Shown piece by piece: positions 47,829 to 61,500 of a stretch of 64,000 nt of DNA. How positions within the stretch are numbered: the first letter of the stretch is position 1; each line of letters opens with the position of its first letter. The notes under the pieces are model-generated. The model was not told the origin of the DNA and did no database searches. It was given only the letters and a program-made list of their open reading frames with translations. The stretch covers positions 18,321,337 through 18,385,336 of the forward strand of contig JAEMBT020000009.1 in assembly GCA_018873245.2 (NCBI GenBank), in the 5' to 3' direction. This DNA comes from Archegozetes longisetosus (taxonomy: Eukaryota > Arthropoda > Arachnida > Sarcoptiformes > Trhypochthoniidae). A program made the translations under genes and the position numbers.

Positions 47829-50800
47829 CTAAATGTATTCGTACATTTTCTTTCTTCGATAAATAAATATTGCAATTAATATGATATTGATTCCAATCAA
47901 AAAGAGTAAAAGAGCAAATGACCAATGTGTTGAAGAATTTTCGTTTGTTGTTTTACTATTCAACAGAGTGTCTAAATTTCGCGTAATATTGAATGAATTG
48001 TTGTTATCGAAAAATGTAGCATTTTCATTTGGTTCTGATATTGCAGTTGTAGTCACTTCCATTCGAGTTGTCTACAAAACAAAATTTCCAAAAATAAACT
48101 ATTTAGCTTTTTTTGAATATTCACCATATGATCAGTCTTGAGAATTGACACTCACTTCTGGGAATCAAATTTTTGTCATATCTTCCTCATTTCAAGGGGG
48201 ATACAACATTTCGTTCATATTTAGTTCAGAATAAAAATTATGGATTTTACTGACTGGTCAGTATTCGTATTTGAAAAACATAATAAATATATTTTATTAA
48301 TAAATGCTAGTTGTATCGATTATACTAGCCGAACAAGGCCACACTTGAGATCAAACGATACAATCTCGATTATTCTCGATTATCTAGATGTTTTTATTGG
48401 AAATAATCTTAAGATACATCTGAAATTCCTAAATTTTGCTAAATGCACCTGATTACATTTTCTGCGTGTCATATAAAGTAGTAATTCGACATATTAAGCA
48501 GAAAAGTCTATTTTTTCTATGAATTCGAGAGTATAGACTCAATCTATTCGTACGATCAAAGTGATTACAGAGAAATATTAACTCATCAGCTATGTCATTG
48601 GTAATACTATCTTTGGGTAATACTATAATGGGTAAATAAAAATACCTGACTCGCAAACGTAAATAGTTACTCGAAAGTAACATCTATTAGAAGTTGTATA
48701 TTTTTTGAGTTTGGATAATGATTTATCAATCAAATCTATAAATTTTGATTCTGGAATAGAGGAGTTGTATAGTGTCTCAATTTAGATGAGATCCAGTTTA
48801 CTTTTAAATTGTGCTTCATATGCCTAAGTTATTTCCTAAAATTAGAGTTTTTGCTCATCAGAGTTCTTAAATATTTTAATAAAATCAGGTCTTATTTTAT
48901 ATAAAAGCGAATAAATTTATATAAGTACTTGTGATTTTTAAAGATAAGATAAAGCGTGAAACAAATAATTGACATAGTTTGAAAGTTTTCAGTAGAATTC
49001 AAGTGATTATCGAGAAGAATTCATTTAAATTGAAAAATCTCTTCAGAACTATTTTTTTATCGATTGTGCTCTTTAAACATTCATTTATTTGGTTCATTTA
49101 AATAGAGGCTGATTTTAATCTTGACATCATAATTGACCATCAAGAAAGTATTGTTTCATCAGGTTAGACCTTTTTGATGAGAAATACCCTGAAGCTTATA
49201 AATAATATATACCTTGGGATTTTCCCGAACCCATCAAATAGCAACTTATAGTCATTTATAAATGTGGTTAAATCGGCTCAATTTTATGAGACTCTACCTA
49301 CATTGAATCCTTAACTGAATTGAATGTAAATTTAGAAAATAAGTAAAACATTAAAGTATCTATCCCTATTCACTACTAAATGTTGAGTTTAGAGTCAAAA
49401 GTCAATGTCGTAAATATAATAAAATTTAGATCGGTTTTCAAATAAATTTTCATTATGAACTTTGCAAACCTTTGAATATTTGAAATTAAATAACTTGCTA
49501 AAAGAAGAGACTTACATGTAAATCACTACTTTGTATAGATATCTCTGACCCGTCAATTCATTCATCTAACAAACCATATATTCAAAATAGCAAAAACTAG
49601 AAATTTGGAATCCTTTGACAAATAAGACTTACAGTTTCGACACATTTTGAATGAGTTGAACCAATTCTATATTTAGAACAAAGGCAACGATGCCCACGAT
49701 CGGGTAGAGGTAAACAAAGTTGTGAACAGTTGGCATTAACACATTTATTTGTAATATTTGATTGTCGTTGTTTGTCCATTATCTTCAAGCCTTCTAAGTC
49801 AGTATAAGCATTAATTACTATTATTTTTTCAGTATTGTTTAAACCATATTTATTTGTTTTGAGTATTGCATTCTTATTATAACTAGACCAATAGATATAA
49901 TCTCCAAAAACATCCATTGAAAAAGAGTCTTCAAATAATACTTTAGAAGTAAGTATAAGTGATCTATTATTTCCATTGTAATCAATTGAATACAACTTGT
50001 AACTTGATGTATCGATCCAGTAAATTGTTTTGAGTTGGAGATCGATTGTGATTGTAGCTGGTGTCTCAGTCGAGTCACTAGTCAAAAGTACTTGATTAGA
50101 TCCATCTTGATTTGCTTTGTATATTTTTCCGACACTATGACCGATAAATGTATGGCTGTCGACGTATTTCCATTGAGACCACACTATTATAGACTGAATG
50201 GGATCGACTGCTATATCTCCTTGAATTTCATCGTGAGAAATCACATCATAATAATAATTATTGTCACTGATTGCAATAACTTCTATGCCTTTTGGTTTAC
50301 TTATGTAAACTAAATTGTGTACCCAATCGAGTGCAAGTCTTTTTGATACATACGTTTTCGAATCAATTAATTTTTTGGAACTAATATCTAACCCGTTATG
50401 TTTTGTTTTATCAATCGGAGCACCAAATAAGGAATAACCTTCGAAAACACTGGTTTCCAGCCATAAAATATAATTTTCATAATAATCGAATTCAACTTCT
50501 GTTATCCAATCAGTATCAGAGAAGAGTTCTACGGACTCAATATAATTAATTTGCAATTGATCTAAATTCGGTTCAACAAAAACTCCCTCCTTGTATACAA
50601 CATATAAAAGTTTAGGTCCATTTTCTAATATTCCACTTGAATTTCTTTGTCTCACTTTTATAGGACTGTCAGTCAGACCAATATTCGTCAACCAAGTATC
50701 TCGACAATTAGTTCCGTACAGTGTAAATCCATTTGGACAAGCGCACTTATAATTATTATTACCATTGGATGGCAAACAAATATGTGAGCAATTAGTGTTA

Positions 50801-52908
50801 ACACATTTATTTATGCCATTTGGTTGACTTGAATTGTGTACTATTTTTATACCATCGATATCATTACCGGCTTGTAACACAGTTATAAGTTTTGTTCCAT
50901 TCAAACCATTCTTATTTGTTTTGAGAATCGCGTCGTATTTATTGCTTGACCAATAAATATAATCTTCATACAAATCCATAGAAAAAGAGTTTTCAAATAA
51001 TAACTCCGAAGACAATATAGTCCTTAAATTGGTTCCATCATAATTAATTGACGATAATTTATATAACGATATATCAATCCAATAAATCTTCTTTTCATTG
51101 ATATCTAGAGTTAATGTGTTCGGTTTGGCGATATTATATTGGACTAATATTTGTACATTAGATCCATCTTGAGATGACTTTTTAATTTTGGCATCATTAT
51201 CGTATAGAGAACGTGAATATCCATATCTATATCTATGAAAATCAGAGTATGAATAAAGGTTTGAATATTCCTTGTATTCGCTCCAAACAATTATTGATTC
51301 AATCGGATCGACTTCGATGTCTTTGGTAACGCAATTTAATTGAGATACCACTTGAAATAACAATACAGGATAAGTTAAATTCACCGCAAATATACCTGCA
51401 GATGAATAACTATTACACAATGGAAAATATGCAAAATTGTGTATCCAATCAATCGCCAAGTTTTTAGTATTAGAACCTGATGTTCTATTTAATAAGGAGT
51501 TTTGTTCATAAATATCTGATGTATTATTTTCTGATTCATACAATCGTGAACGAAATAGAGTCAAATTATTATCGTACAGTTGAGACCCAACTTTAGTCCA
51601 AATCAAATAATTTTCTAAAATGTTATAATCGATGCCGAATACATGATAATATGTCTTATGTAAGAAATAGGAGTCCGAATTATAGATTGTATTGTTTTGA
51701 GGTAATTTGGCAATCCTAATGTCTCGACTTCGAACTGTGAACAGTAGGAGTGGATCATTACTTAAGAACAAGTCTGAGATTGCACAAGTATTTGGTTTTA
51801 GTTTTGGAATAACTGGTGCGGGGAATACTATTGACTCTTCATCACATGTCTCGTCATGTAAGAAAAGTTTGTGATATTTTTGTTCAGAACATAAGCATCG
51901 ATACTGTTGTTTACCAGAGGGCAGACAAATATGAGTACAATTGGAATTGAGACAATAATTAGTTGCATTCTTTTGTCTGATGGGATGCATTATTTTAACA
52001 AAATCAATGTCATTATCTGATTTAATGATTGTTTGTTCGGAATCCAAACCAAATTTATTGATTCTGATTATTTTATTATTTTTCGGTGAAGACCAATAAA
52101 CATAATCACCAAAAACATCAATTGAAGAACAGTCTTCAAACAGTTGTTTCGATTGCCAAATCGTTTTCCGATTGTTACCATTATAATCAATTGAAGATAA
52201 TGAGTGTAATTCATTATCTATCCAGAATATCAGTTGTGAATCATAATCCATTGTTATACAAACAGGAATTCCTAAATTCTCGTGAACTAAAATTTCTTGA
52301 TTTGATCCGTCTCCATTGGATTTTCTTATAACTGCACCGAATCCACCAGTACTCTGTCTTCTAATACTGTACTCTCTGTTAGTATTGTATTCTGTCCATA
52401 CAATAAAAGAGTCGAAAGGATTAACAACAATTCCTCCTTCTGTATTATATATCGATTTAGTCAATTCATAATTAATCTCTGGATTGGCGACACTTATGAC
52501 CGATAAACAATCTTCTTTGAAGAAATAAACCAAATTATAAATCCAATCAACTGCCAAACGTGTTGACCGAATACTTTTTCTTAATAAAATCGAAAGCCTA
52601 AAAATCTGAATTATCTTTCTTTCAGGAGTTATAGGCTTTTCGACGAACTCCGCATAGTATAAAGAATACGGAATTTCGGTGCTCGACCAAATCAGATATT
52701 TGTGATTAAAGTTATAATCAATACCTTTTACTTTATGATCATTTAAATAGAACTTTTGACTTCCTTCTGCTATTATTGTAGTATTTTCTTGAAGAAAGTC
52801 CACAGATATCCAATTTTCATCATCATTGAATAGAATTAATGGAGGATTACTTGAATTAGATTTTAAAATGAAGTTCACTAAAATTATTAAATGAAAACAC
52901 CAAAACAT
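47829..52908 (-). CDS. Single-pass receptor with three YWTD propeller-EGF units, copy 1
   Basis: LDL-receptor-family-like cell-surface protein. Exon 1 52908-49633, intron 48072-49632 (donor GTAAGT), exon 2 48071-47829; 1172 residues. Order: signal peptide (about 1-19); propeller 1 (YLIWSS, LIFWID, YVYWSS) to about 310; EGF-like 1 (CLNSNCTHICLPSGKQQYRC); propeller 2 about 375-680; EGF-like 2 (CVNTNCSHICLPSNG...C-C); propeller 3 about 770-1040; EGF-like 3 (CVNANCSQLCLP...CLC) ending CVET; exon 2 adds a Thr/Asn-rich stalk, TM helix FALLLFLIGINIILIAIFIY and a very short basic tail (RRKKMYEYI). LRP5/6 share the propeller-EGF alternation, but here there are no LDLR class A modules and no signalling or NPxY tail, so a clipped or co-receptor role is possible (inference). 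Opposite in strand to DUF229. Confidence 0.9.
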
Positions 52909-53085
52909 TTTGTATAATCGTTAATTGCGTATCATGTGTACAGTAATTCATAGAGAAATCAAATAACTAGATGACAGTTCCGTATTTTCAACTTGAAGAA
53001 CAAGCAATGAAATAACATTTGCATAATAAATAGCTTCATAGATTCAATGTATGATGAAAAGCTAATAGTGGCGATAAGATATGTA

Positions 53086-55040
53086 GAGTGAATTTAGTAA
53101 TGCACCCTTACTAAATCATATCGATTTATGATTATAGGTTTAAGGTTAAGTTTGTGTGTAGAGAGTAGTGAGTATTTTATGAGTCAGTTAGACTTTAGGC
53201 TTTGACCATGAAAAAAGAGGAAGAGAGATAAAGAGAAAAAAGTTTTGTGGCTACTGTGCACTGGGGAGTAGGATAACGGTCTTGGAATAGAGAGGAAGAT
53301 GGAGAGTGGAAAGTATTTTTTGTATCAATAATTGGTATTAATCATATTATTGATGTAGGTGTATTTTTGTTCATTTGTATATTATTACATCAGTGCATTT
53401 TATATCGTTGATATAATCCAATTTTTCAGTTCTTAACAAATATTGTTTTAGTATTATGTTAAAGTATTATTCGAATCATAATATGAAAAGGGTTAAGTCC
53501 AAAGTTTAATTTCGCTAGAATGATCGATATGAATATTACTGAAAATAACCAATGTCTAAGCTTGTTATAAAATAAATATTAGAAATGTTAAAAATATCTT
53601 ATATTCTAGTTATTGTAATAACAAAAACAAGTATCGCTTCAAATATCTAATTTTGAACATTAGTGTTCCTGTAATATTTATAATTAGCGTAAGGACTCCT
53701 TAATATGTCTTATGTGAGACATAAGTTTATATTATATAACTTTATTATTATTATTGTTAGAAGGTTTGAGACGCATCTGTGAACAAATTTCAAATCTCAG
53801 TTGTTTATGATTATTAAATTTTAAAAATGTATATTTTTTGTTGCATTGTTAATGCAAAACAGGATATTTTGAAAGGCGTTTGCGCGCACCTATAGTTTTT
53901 ACGATATCTTAATTCTGGATTATTGCATTTGGATATTTTATGAGCCTTATTTGGAAAAAGTTAATATTTGAAAATCAGATTAAATATTAATCTTTTTCAG
54001 ATAAAAACATTACTATGATGAGAATTTCAATAGTTTGTTAGAGATGTGCTTAATACATTATATACTTTGGCACTTGTTAGTGTGCGTAATACAGTGAAAT
54101 TTTATATTTCATTCTCCACATATTTTTCAATAAAGTTATTTAACTTAAATATTAAGTTAAATATTAGCTTCTTAAGTAAAATATTCTTTAGAAAAATTGA
54201 TTTAGATATTATCTTAAGACCATTAAGAAACAATTTAACTTAAATCAAATAAAGTTTAGAGGTAACTAATGTATGAATTGAATCGAATACTTTAGTCTTC
54301 GCTGAAATTTATCAAATAATGTATCAAATACTGTTTAACAGAAAAATCTATTATTTTAAGCTTAAACCTTCGCACAATAGTTTGTTAATCCAAACATTGA
54401 TTTATTTTCATATAAAGGTACATTTGAAATCAAGAAAGTGTCAAGTCGATAGTTTAGTAATATCATGAGATATGCGTTCATTCTGAACTGTTTTATACTC
54501 AAAATTTCTAAAATCTTATATTATAAAACTCTAGACTTTAAGTTTAAATAAAATTTGTCTTCTTTTTAAACTAAAATCTATTATTACTTTTGTCTCTAAA
54601 TGTGAAAAGTTGGTCGTAATGGCGATAAATCAATTTGATAGATCGTTGCACAATCATAATTCTATTATTAAAGATATATTTTCTGTTACAGTAAATTCAG
54701 TAAATATCTGATATTTCTCGTCATTTCCTCTACATTTTTAATGCGTTGTTTGTAAGTTCAATGTGTTCTAGAATAGCAAATTTATTGTCCAAATATTCTA
54801 AGAACTCACAGACTTGATGACAATAAATCATGTATGGATAAGGGGCTAAAGTTAATTTTTTTCAAGTATTTTTTGTTTTATTTCATCCTCAGAGTACTTT
54901 GATTTTGATACCATAACGTTATCAGTTTTGTTTATATTTGATTTCCTTTGATTTTAGTCTATTTTTGAAGGGATTCTAAAATTTCTGAACAAATTTTTTT
55001 GACATGACTTTTAATGATTGTCATATACTTGGATCATTTA
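53086..55040. other. Spacer between the duplicated units
   Basis: AT-rich, no gene recognised. Just downstream of the unit-1 break it holds a short GC-richer stretch (53210-53320). It should contain the promoter of receptor copy 1. Confidence 0.5.
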
Positions 55041-55558
55041 AAAAGTCCCTGTAATTAATTAATTTTAACTGTTATATTAATTATACAGATAAATAATTTT
55101 AAATATATATATATAGATAAAGGTTTTAGTGTTGAAAATAATTGCCCACAATTTTAATGCGTTTATCCCGTCGACTTACCAAGTTTTCAATTTCAGCACT
55201 TATCTGACTGGCCATTCACGAAGAGATGATTTTACAGCTGCATTAATTTCTTTTAATGTTCTAAATTGTTGACCACGGAGAGGCTCTTACATTCTTGAGT
55301 ATAAAATAGTGACAAGGGGTTAGATGAGGAATACGTGGGTGGGAGAAAATTTGCCAATCTCAGCTTCATAACATGTGCATGATTTCTCGCATGGCCATTA
55401 TATTAATGTTGAAAGCATTTACACTTTTTCACTCCCATTATTTCTCATGAATTATATCTCTAGATCCTTCTAGAGTTAGCAAATATTTAACTTTGAATGT
55501 ACAAAAAAAATTATCAGTATTCTTTTGGTTCGATAAAATGTTAATTACAAGGACTTTT
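55041..55558 (-). pseudogene. Mariner transposase fossil, copy in unit 2 (uninterrupted)
   Basis: Inverted ends AAAAGTCC-C/T-TGTAATTAA at 55041 and 55558. Minus-strand remains read EPLRGQQFRTLKEINAAVKS, SLREWPV, EIENLVSRRDKRIKIVGNYF, the mariner C-terminal pattern, with stops and shifts. Preceded by TA at 55039-40. Confidence 0.75.
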
Positions 55559-56127
55559 CATATGTAGTAATAATTATGTGAAAATTTCGAATTGTTGTTA
55601 AATTTGCTTTGGAACTATTGGTGATTACCGTCAAACAGGCTTCAAGTGAGAGTTTTCAGTGTGCGAGAAAATTGTTTAGCAGGCATAAGGAATTTATTTT
55701 ATCCTAATAGATGCAAATCTAAGTTAAGATTATCATAAACAAATAGCACACAATACAACACAAATATAAGTTTTAAAAACTTATTTGTATTTCACTTTAA
55801 ACTTGCTCTTTTTATGTCAATCTACCGCTTTAGTTTTTACTGTTTACTTTCAATTTTAAATGTAGTAACTTTTAAATATGTGATGCTATTTGACTATAAA
55901 TAATAATTTATTTTGTTTTACCATCAAATATTGAAAAAACGCTATCAGTTTTAGATTAGTTCGCAATTATGGTATGAAGCACTTTATTTCTAAAAGCATT
56001 GTTAGTGCGCTCCTTAATTCTAACAATTAGTAACAAAGCCTACTAGAGCCCATGTTGCACATAAGACTGGTATCTTGACCCTCATTTTTCTATAAAGAAA
56101 ATACAATTTACTGAATCTAATAAAAAC

Positions 56128-57660
56128 GGAGACCATGGAAATAGATTTGGACCCATTTTTGAATACAGTTATTGGAAGAATAGAAGAACGAATGCCTCTA
56201 TTCGCGATCCGTTTACCCCAAACGCTTACCTCAAAAAACACTGACTTAACTGCATTTCTCAACGAAAATAGTGATAAACTCATTTCTTGGCTCGATTTGT
56301 ATCAGTTATTATTAGATATTGTGAACAGTAAAAATCTCTTTCTTCTGATTATTATTATGTCATAGAATATAATCGAACACATTTAGAGTTTAGCTCATCA
56401 GAAATTGTGCATTAAATGTGACAGCACTTCATTTGATACGTACTGCTGTGAATCACATTCGAATCATTTAATGTCACAATAAGGTCTAATTAAATTTAAC
56501 ATAATAAAATTTAATTTGATCGACACTGCAACTGAATTTTAACTAGAACGTTTCATTGCTGAAAGTGATTCGCAATAAAACTGTTGGAAATGGCACTTAA
56601 GCAATTAATTATAATGTTTCAACGATTCAGTTCTTTAATTTTTAAAAAATGTTTGATTCGAAGGCAATTATAGTCCAAATAAAAATGAGGAAAGCAATCA
56701 CAGACCTGAAGTGTTTTCTCCGTGGCGTCAACGGATTCCACTTAACAGGACATGTAAACAAGCATTGATACCAGAGTTTTATTGTGTTTGTCATCAAAGA
56801 AAAGCATTAATACAGATATAGATTTTGTTGTGAAGGCTTCATCAGCTTTGGTCAGATACATAAACAATAAGTTACCCTTAGACTAATGCCATACTTTAAC
56901 ACTTAATTCTACGACTAATGCAGAGGTAATCTTATTTTTTGTTAATGTGTAATTAAAAGTCTTATTTGGTTAATGATAGGTAATACTTCCGAGTGAATTG
57001 AGTGTCGATCATAAGAATTTTGAACAAGTTATTGAAATAACTATTTTGGTTAATCCATCTTATGGCCAATTAAGAGCTCAATTATCTCGAAATGCCTGGT
57101 CTTCTGATTGGTCTGTTAGAGGAGATGCGAGCAGAAACAATAAATGAATCCTTTATTTGAAGAAGAGCCTTAGGTTTAAGACTAAAATACTAAAAGCTAT
57201 ACATTAATACATACACACATAAAAGTTGTAATTTATTTAATTATCCAGCTCGTAATAAATGGCAAAATAATATAGAGATAAGTAGTTTATAAGTCTTATG
57301 GCGAAAAATATATTTAGATTTTTACTACATTAGTAATATATGAATAATGATACATATGAATGATTTAGCTATTTACAAATAGCTATTAGTGCTAACTCTC
57401 ATTCATATCAATCTGTACTGGAGTCAAGCTAAAAGTTTGGCAAGGATATCAAATTAGGATCAATTCTAAACCTTTAGTAGTTGTAATTCCCTTTCAATTT
57501 GTACGTAGTGTTTAATGCATTTTATACTTTTAATCTTATGCCTAAAGCTTTTCAAAAAAAATATTCAAATATGGAAATCAATCTCAACGCATTCTCTGAT
57601 AAAATCTTACTACCTTCTAGATAAAATACTGAAAAAAATATTGCTATTGTCGTATTGAAT
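56128..57660 (+). pseudogene. DUF229 pseudogene (duplicate of exons 3-5)
   Basis: Matches DUF229 exons 3, 4 and 5 in order. Lesions: exons 1-2 absent from the unit; exon 3 acceptor changed (AAAAG to AAAAC before GGAGACC at 56128); a fifth T in CCCATTTTT shifts the frame; one A missing in CAAAGAAAAGC (about 56797) shifts exon 4; exon 5 split by the MITE 57146-57566; the former last codons altered. Clearly non-functional as a DUF229 protein. Confidence 0.92.
57146..57566. repeat. GAAT-family MITE, copy 3, inside DUF229 pseudogene exon 5, 421 bp
   Basis: Termini GAATCCTTTATTTGAAG and (opposite strand) GAATATTTTTTTTGAAAAGC. Target duplication AAAT (57142-45, 57567-70), single in the intact gene at 46578-46581. 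Internal homology to the 19-kb copy. Confidence 0.92.
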
Positions 57661-58530
57661 GAATACAATTTCAATGCTCTTTCATTATTTTAGTTTCATT
57701 ATTTAATTTTGGATTTGTTCGCTTTATCTGTTTTAAAGCAGTTTTGACACAATTATTTATAGATATTCTGTATGATCACAATCAGCAGACAGAATATATA
57801 ACTATTCAAATAAGTGTTCAGATCATTGATTTTAAGTAAACTCAATCTAATTCTAATAAACTTTATCGTATTACAATAACTTTAATGTATTACAGTTAAA
57901 GGTTTGTTAATCGTCGATAGCAACTAGAAAGTGACGATATATCCAATGGATTATTGATATACTTATAAAACTAGATTTGATAGGAAAAGCAATGTAATAC
58001 AATTATTAATAGTTAAGAGTGCACGTCATAGGAATGTTACCTAAAAACATAGGAAAAAGCTCCTCATCAGATTTTATCCCATATCTATCGCGGATTATTA
58101 AGTTTTGAGCGCACGAGTCTATGTTATTAATAGAGGTGCAATTGCTTATCGATAAATTGTTGATAGAGTAACATTCTATTCAAATGTTTTCAAATTAAGA
58201 AATTGAAATCATTTTCACTCATTTTGTATAATATTGTGTCTAATAATACGAAGAAGTGTATAATATAATGAAGGAATATGAAGAGATGTGGTCATAAGGT
58301 AAGTTTTTTTTGACAAAGAGTAATATTTATAGTGATTTCAAATCACTTTATATATTTAAGCGCATGTGATACAAGTTCTTCAAATATCATCACTATGTTT
58401 GTCAACAAGAGATATTTGTTCGGGATCATTATGAAATTTTGCAACAATATCTTTAGAACAATTATTCCTATTAAGACAAGAATTTAAAAATATGAATGTA
58501 GAAAATAAATAATTAGAGAGAAATATCTTC

Positions 58531-61500
58531 TTACATTTTCCTTTTTCGATACATAAATACTGTGATCAATATGCAATTAATTCCAATCAAAAAGAGTAAA
58601 AGAGCAGATGACCAATGTGTTGAAGAATTTTCGTTTGCTGCTATGCTATTTAACAAAATGTCTAACTTTTGCGAAATATTGAATAAATATTTGTTATCCA
58701 GAAATGCAGCATTTTCATTTAATTCTGATATTGGAGTTGTAGTCACTTCCATTCGAGTTGTCTGCAGAGCAAATTTCCGAAAAATAAATTATATTTTTTT
58801 AATTTTTTTAACATTTGCCATATAAGCAGTCTTAAGAATTGACATTTACTACTGGGAATAAAGTTTTTGTCATATCTTCCTCATTTCAAGGGGGATACAA
58901 CATATCGTTCAGAATAAAAATTATGGATTTTACTGACTATTCACTATTCATAATTGAAAAACATAAAAGATATATTTTATTAATAAATGCTAGTTGTGTC
59001 GATCATACTAGTCAAACAAGGTGACACTTGCGATCAAACGATACTATATCAGAAATTCTTGATTTTATTGATAATTTATTTGGAAATAATCTTAAAGTAT
59101 ACCTGAGATTCCTAAATTTTGTTAAGTACTTCTGATTGTATTTTTCTGAATATCATTTAAAGTAGTAATTCGACATATTAAGTCGAAAAAATCTATTTTT
59201 TGTATGACTTCGAGAGTATAGACTCGGTCTAGTTAAACGACCAAGATGGATTCAGAGAAATGTTAACTGTTCAACAGTTACATTGGTAATACGAACTTGA
59301 ATGTCTACCGACGTTCAACCATGTATTCTTCATTACAAATATCTGACTCGCGAAAGTAAATAATTACTTAAAAGTAATCATCTATTAAAAGTTGTATATT
59401 TTTTGAATTTGAATAATGATTGGTCAACAAAATCTATGAATTTTGATTCTGGAATAGAGGAGTTGTATAGTGTCTCAATTTATATTTACTTTTAAATTGT
59501 GCTTCATATACCTGAAATACTTTCTAAAATTGGGGTTTTTGCCCCTCAGAGTTTTCAAATTTTCTAAAAGAAACATATTTTTTTTATAAAGGGTGAATAA
59601 ATCGATATAAGTAGTTGAGAATTTTTAAAGTTAAGATAAATTGGGAAATAAATAATAGATATAGTTTAGAAGTTTTCAGTAGAATTCATGTTATTATCGA
59701 GAATTCATTTGAAATGAGAAAAATCTTCTCTGTTTTCTATCGATAGTGTTCGTTAAATTTTCGTTTTTATTTGACTCATTCAAATAGAGACTGATTTTAG
59801 TTTTGGCATTATATTTGACCATAAAAATGTATTGCTTCATTAAGTTTGTAATTTTTTAATGAGAAATAGCATGTGAATAGTATATACCTTGAGATTTTTT
59901 CGAACCCCTCAAATAACACCTTATAGTCATTTATAAATGTGGTTAAATCGGCTCAATTTTATGCGACTCTACCTACGTTGAATCCTTAACTGGATTTAAT
60001 GTAAATTTAGAAAATAAGTAAAACACTAAATTGTCATTCCCTGTTCACTAAAAAGTGTTGAATTCAGAGTCAAAAGTCAATATAGTAACTATAATAAAAA
60101 TTAGACGAAGTTTCAAATAAATTTTCATTATAAACTTTGTAAACTTTTGAATATCTGAAATTAAATTGCCTGCTAAAAGAAGTGGCTACATATTACATGC
60201 AAGTCAATACTTTGCATGTCTGATCCCCTAAGTCATTCATCTCATATGAAATATACAGTAAAAAGCCTATTCAAAGAGCAAAATCTTTAATTTTGGAATC
60301 CTTTGACAAATAAGACTTACAGTTTCGACACATTTTGAATGAATTGAACCAATTCTATATTTAGAACAAAGGCAACGATGCCCACGATCGGGTAGAGGTA
60401 AACAAAGTTGTGAACAGTTGGCATTAACACATTTATTTGTAATATTTGATTGTCGTTGTTTGTCCATTATCTTCAAGCCTTCTAAGTCAGTATAAGCATT
60501 AATTACTATTATTTTTTCAGTATTGTTTAAACCATATTTATTTGTTTTGAGTATTGCATTCTTGTTATAACTAGACCAATAGATATAATCTCCAAAAACA
60601 TCCATTGAAAAGGAGTCTTCAAATAATACTTTAGAAGTAAGTATAAGTGATCTATTATTTCCATTGTAATCAATTGAATACAACTTGTAACTTGATGTAT
60701 CGATCCAGTAAATTGTTTTGAGTTGGAGATCGATTGTGATTGTAGCTGGTGTCTCAATCGAGTCACTAGTCAAAAGTACTTGATTAGATCCATCTTGATT
60801 TGCTTTGTATATTTTTCCGACACTATGACCGATAAATGTATGGCTGTCGACGTATTTCCATTGAGACCACACTATTATAGACTGAATGGGATCGACTGCT
60901 ATATCTCCTTGAATTTCATCGTGAGAAATCACATCATAATAATAATTATTGTCACTGATTGCAATAACTTCTATGCCTTTTGGTTTACTTATGTAAACTA
61001 AATTGTGTACCCAATCGAGTGCAAGTCTTTTTGATACATACGTTTTCGAATCAATTAATTTTTTGGAACTAATATCTAACCCGTTATGTTTTGTTTTATC
61101 AATCGGAGCACCAAATAAGGAATAACCTTCGAAAACACTGGTTTCCAGCCATAAAATATAATTTTCATAATAATCGAATTCAACTTCTGTTATCCAATCA
61201 GTATCAGAGAAGAGTTCTACGGACTCAATATAATTAATTTGCAATTGATCTAAATTCGGTTCAACAAAAACTCCCTCCTTGTATACAACATATAAAAGTT
61301 TAGGTCCATTTTCTAATATTCCACTTGAATTTCTTTGTCTCACTTTTATAGGACTATTAGTCAGACTATAAGTAAGATCAATAGGACTATAAGTTCGACC
61401 AATACTTGTCAATGAAGTATCTCGACAATTAGTTCCGTACAGTGTAAATCCATTTGGACAAGCGCACTTATAATTATTATTACCATTGGATGGCAAACAA

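Larger units (their letters stand above)
42474..53085. repeat. Segmental duplication, unit 1
   Basis: Collinear with 55041-63815: mariner fossil, DUF229 exons 3-5 region, spacer, YWTD receptor exon 2, intron, exon 1 and about 180 bases upstream. Right break after GATATGTA (53085 / 63815). Left break coincides with the end of the mariner fossil. Unit 1 has exon 2 of DUF229, which unit 2 lacks, and three insertions absent from unit 2. Confidence 0.9.

Noticed and set aside
47662-47925. Minus-strand open frame with hydrophobic segments
   Set aside because: It overlaps the receptor's TM exon in another frame; the spliced exon 48071-47829 explains the region.
48240-48452. Plus-strand open stretch opposite the receptor-1 intron, with a similar stretch in unit 2 (58929-59024)
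   Set aside because: The similarity is explained by the segmental duplication; the second copy has a stop and most differences change amino acids, so there is no sign of coding constraint.
49839-50313. Open frames on both strands within the receptor exon (and their twins at 60527-61001)
   Set aside because: Shadows of the long YWTD exon in other frames.
54046-54243. 65-codon stretch in the spacer between units
   Set aside because: AT-driven Leu/Ile/Lys/Asn composition, no splice or family evidence.
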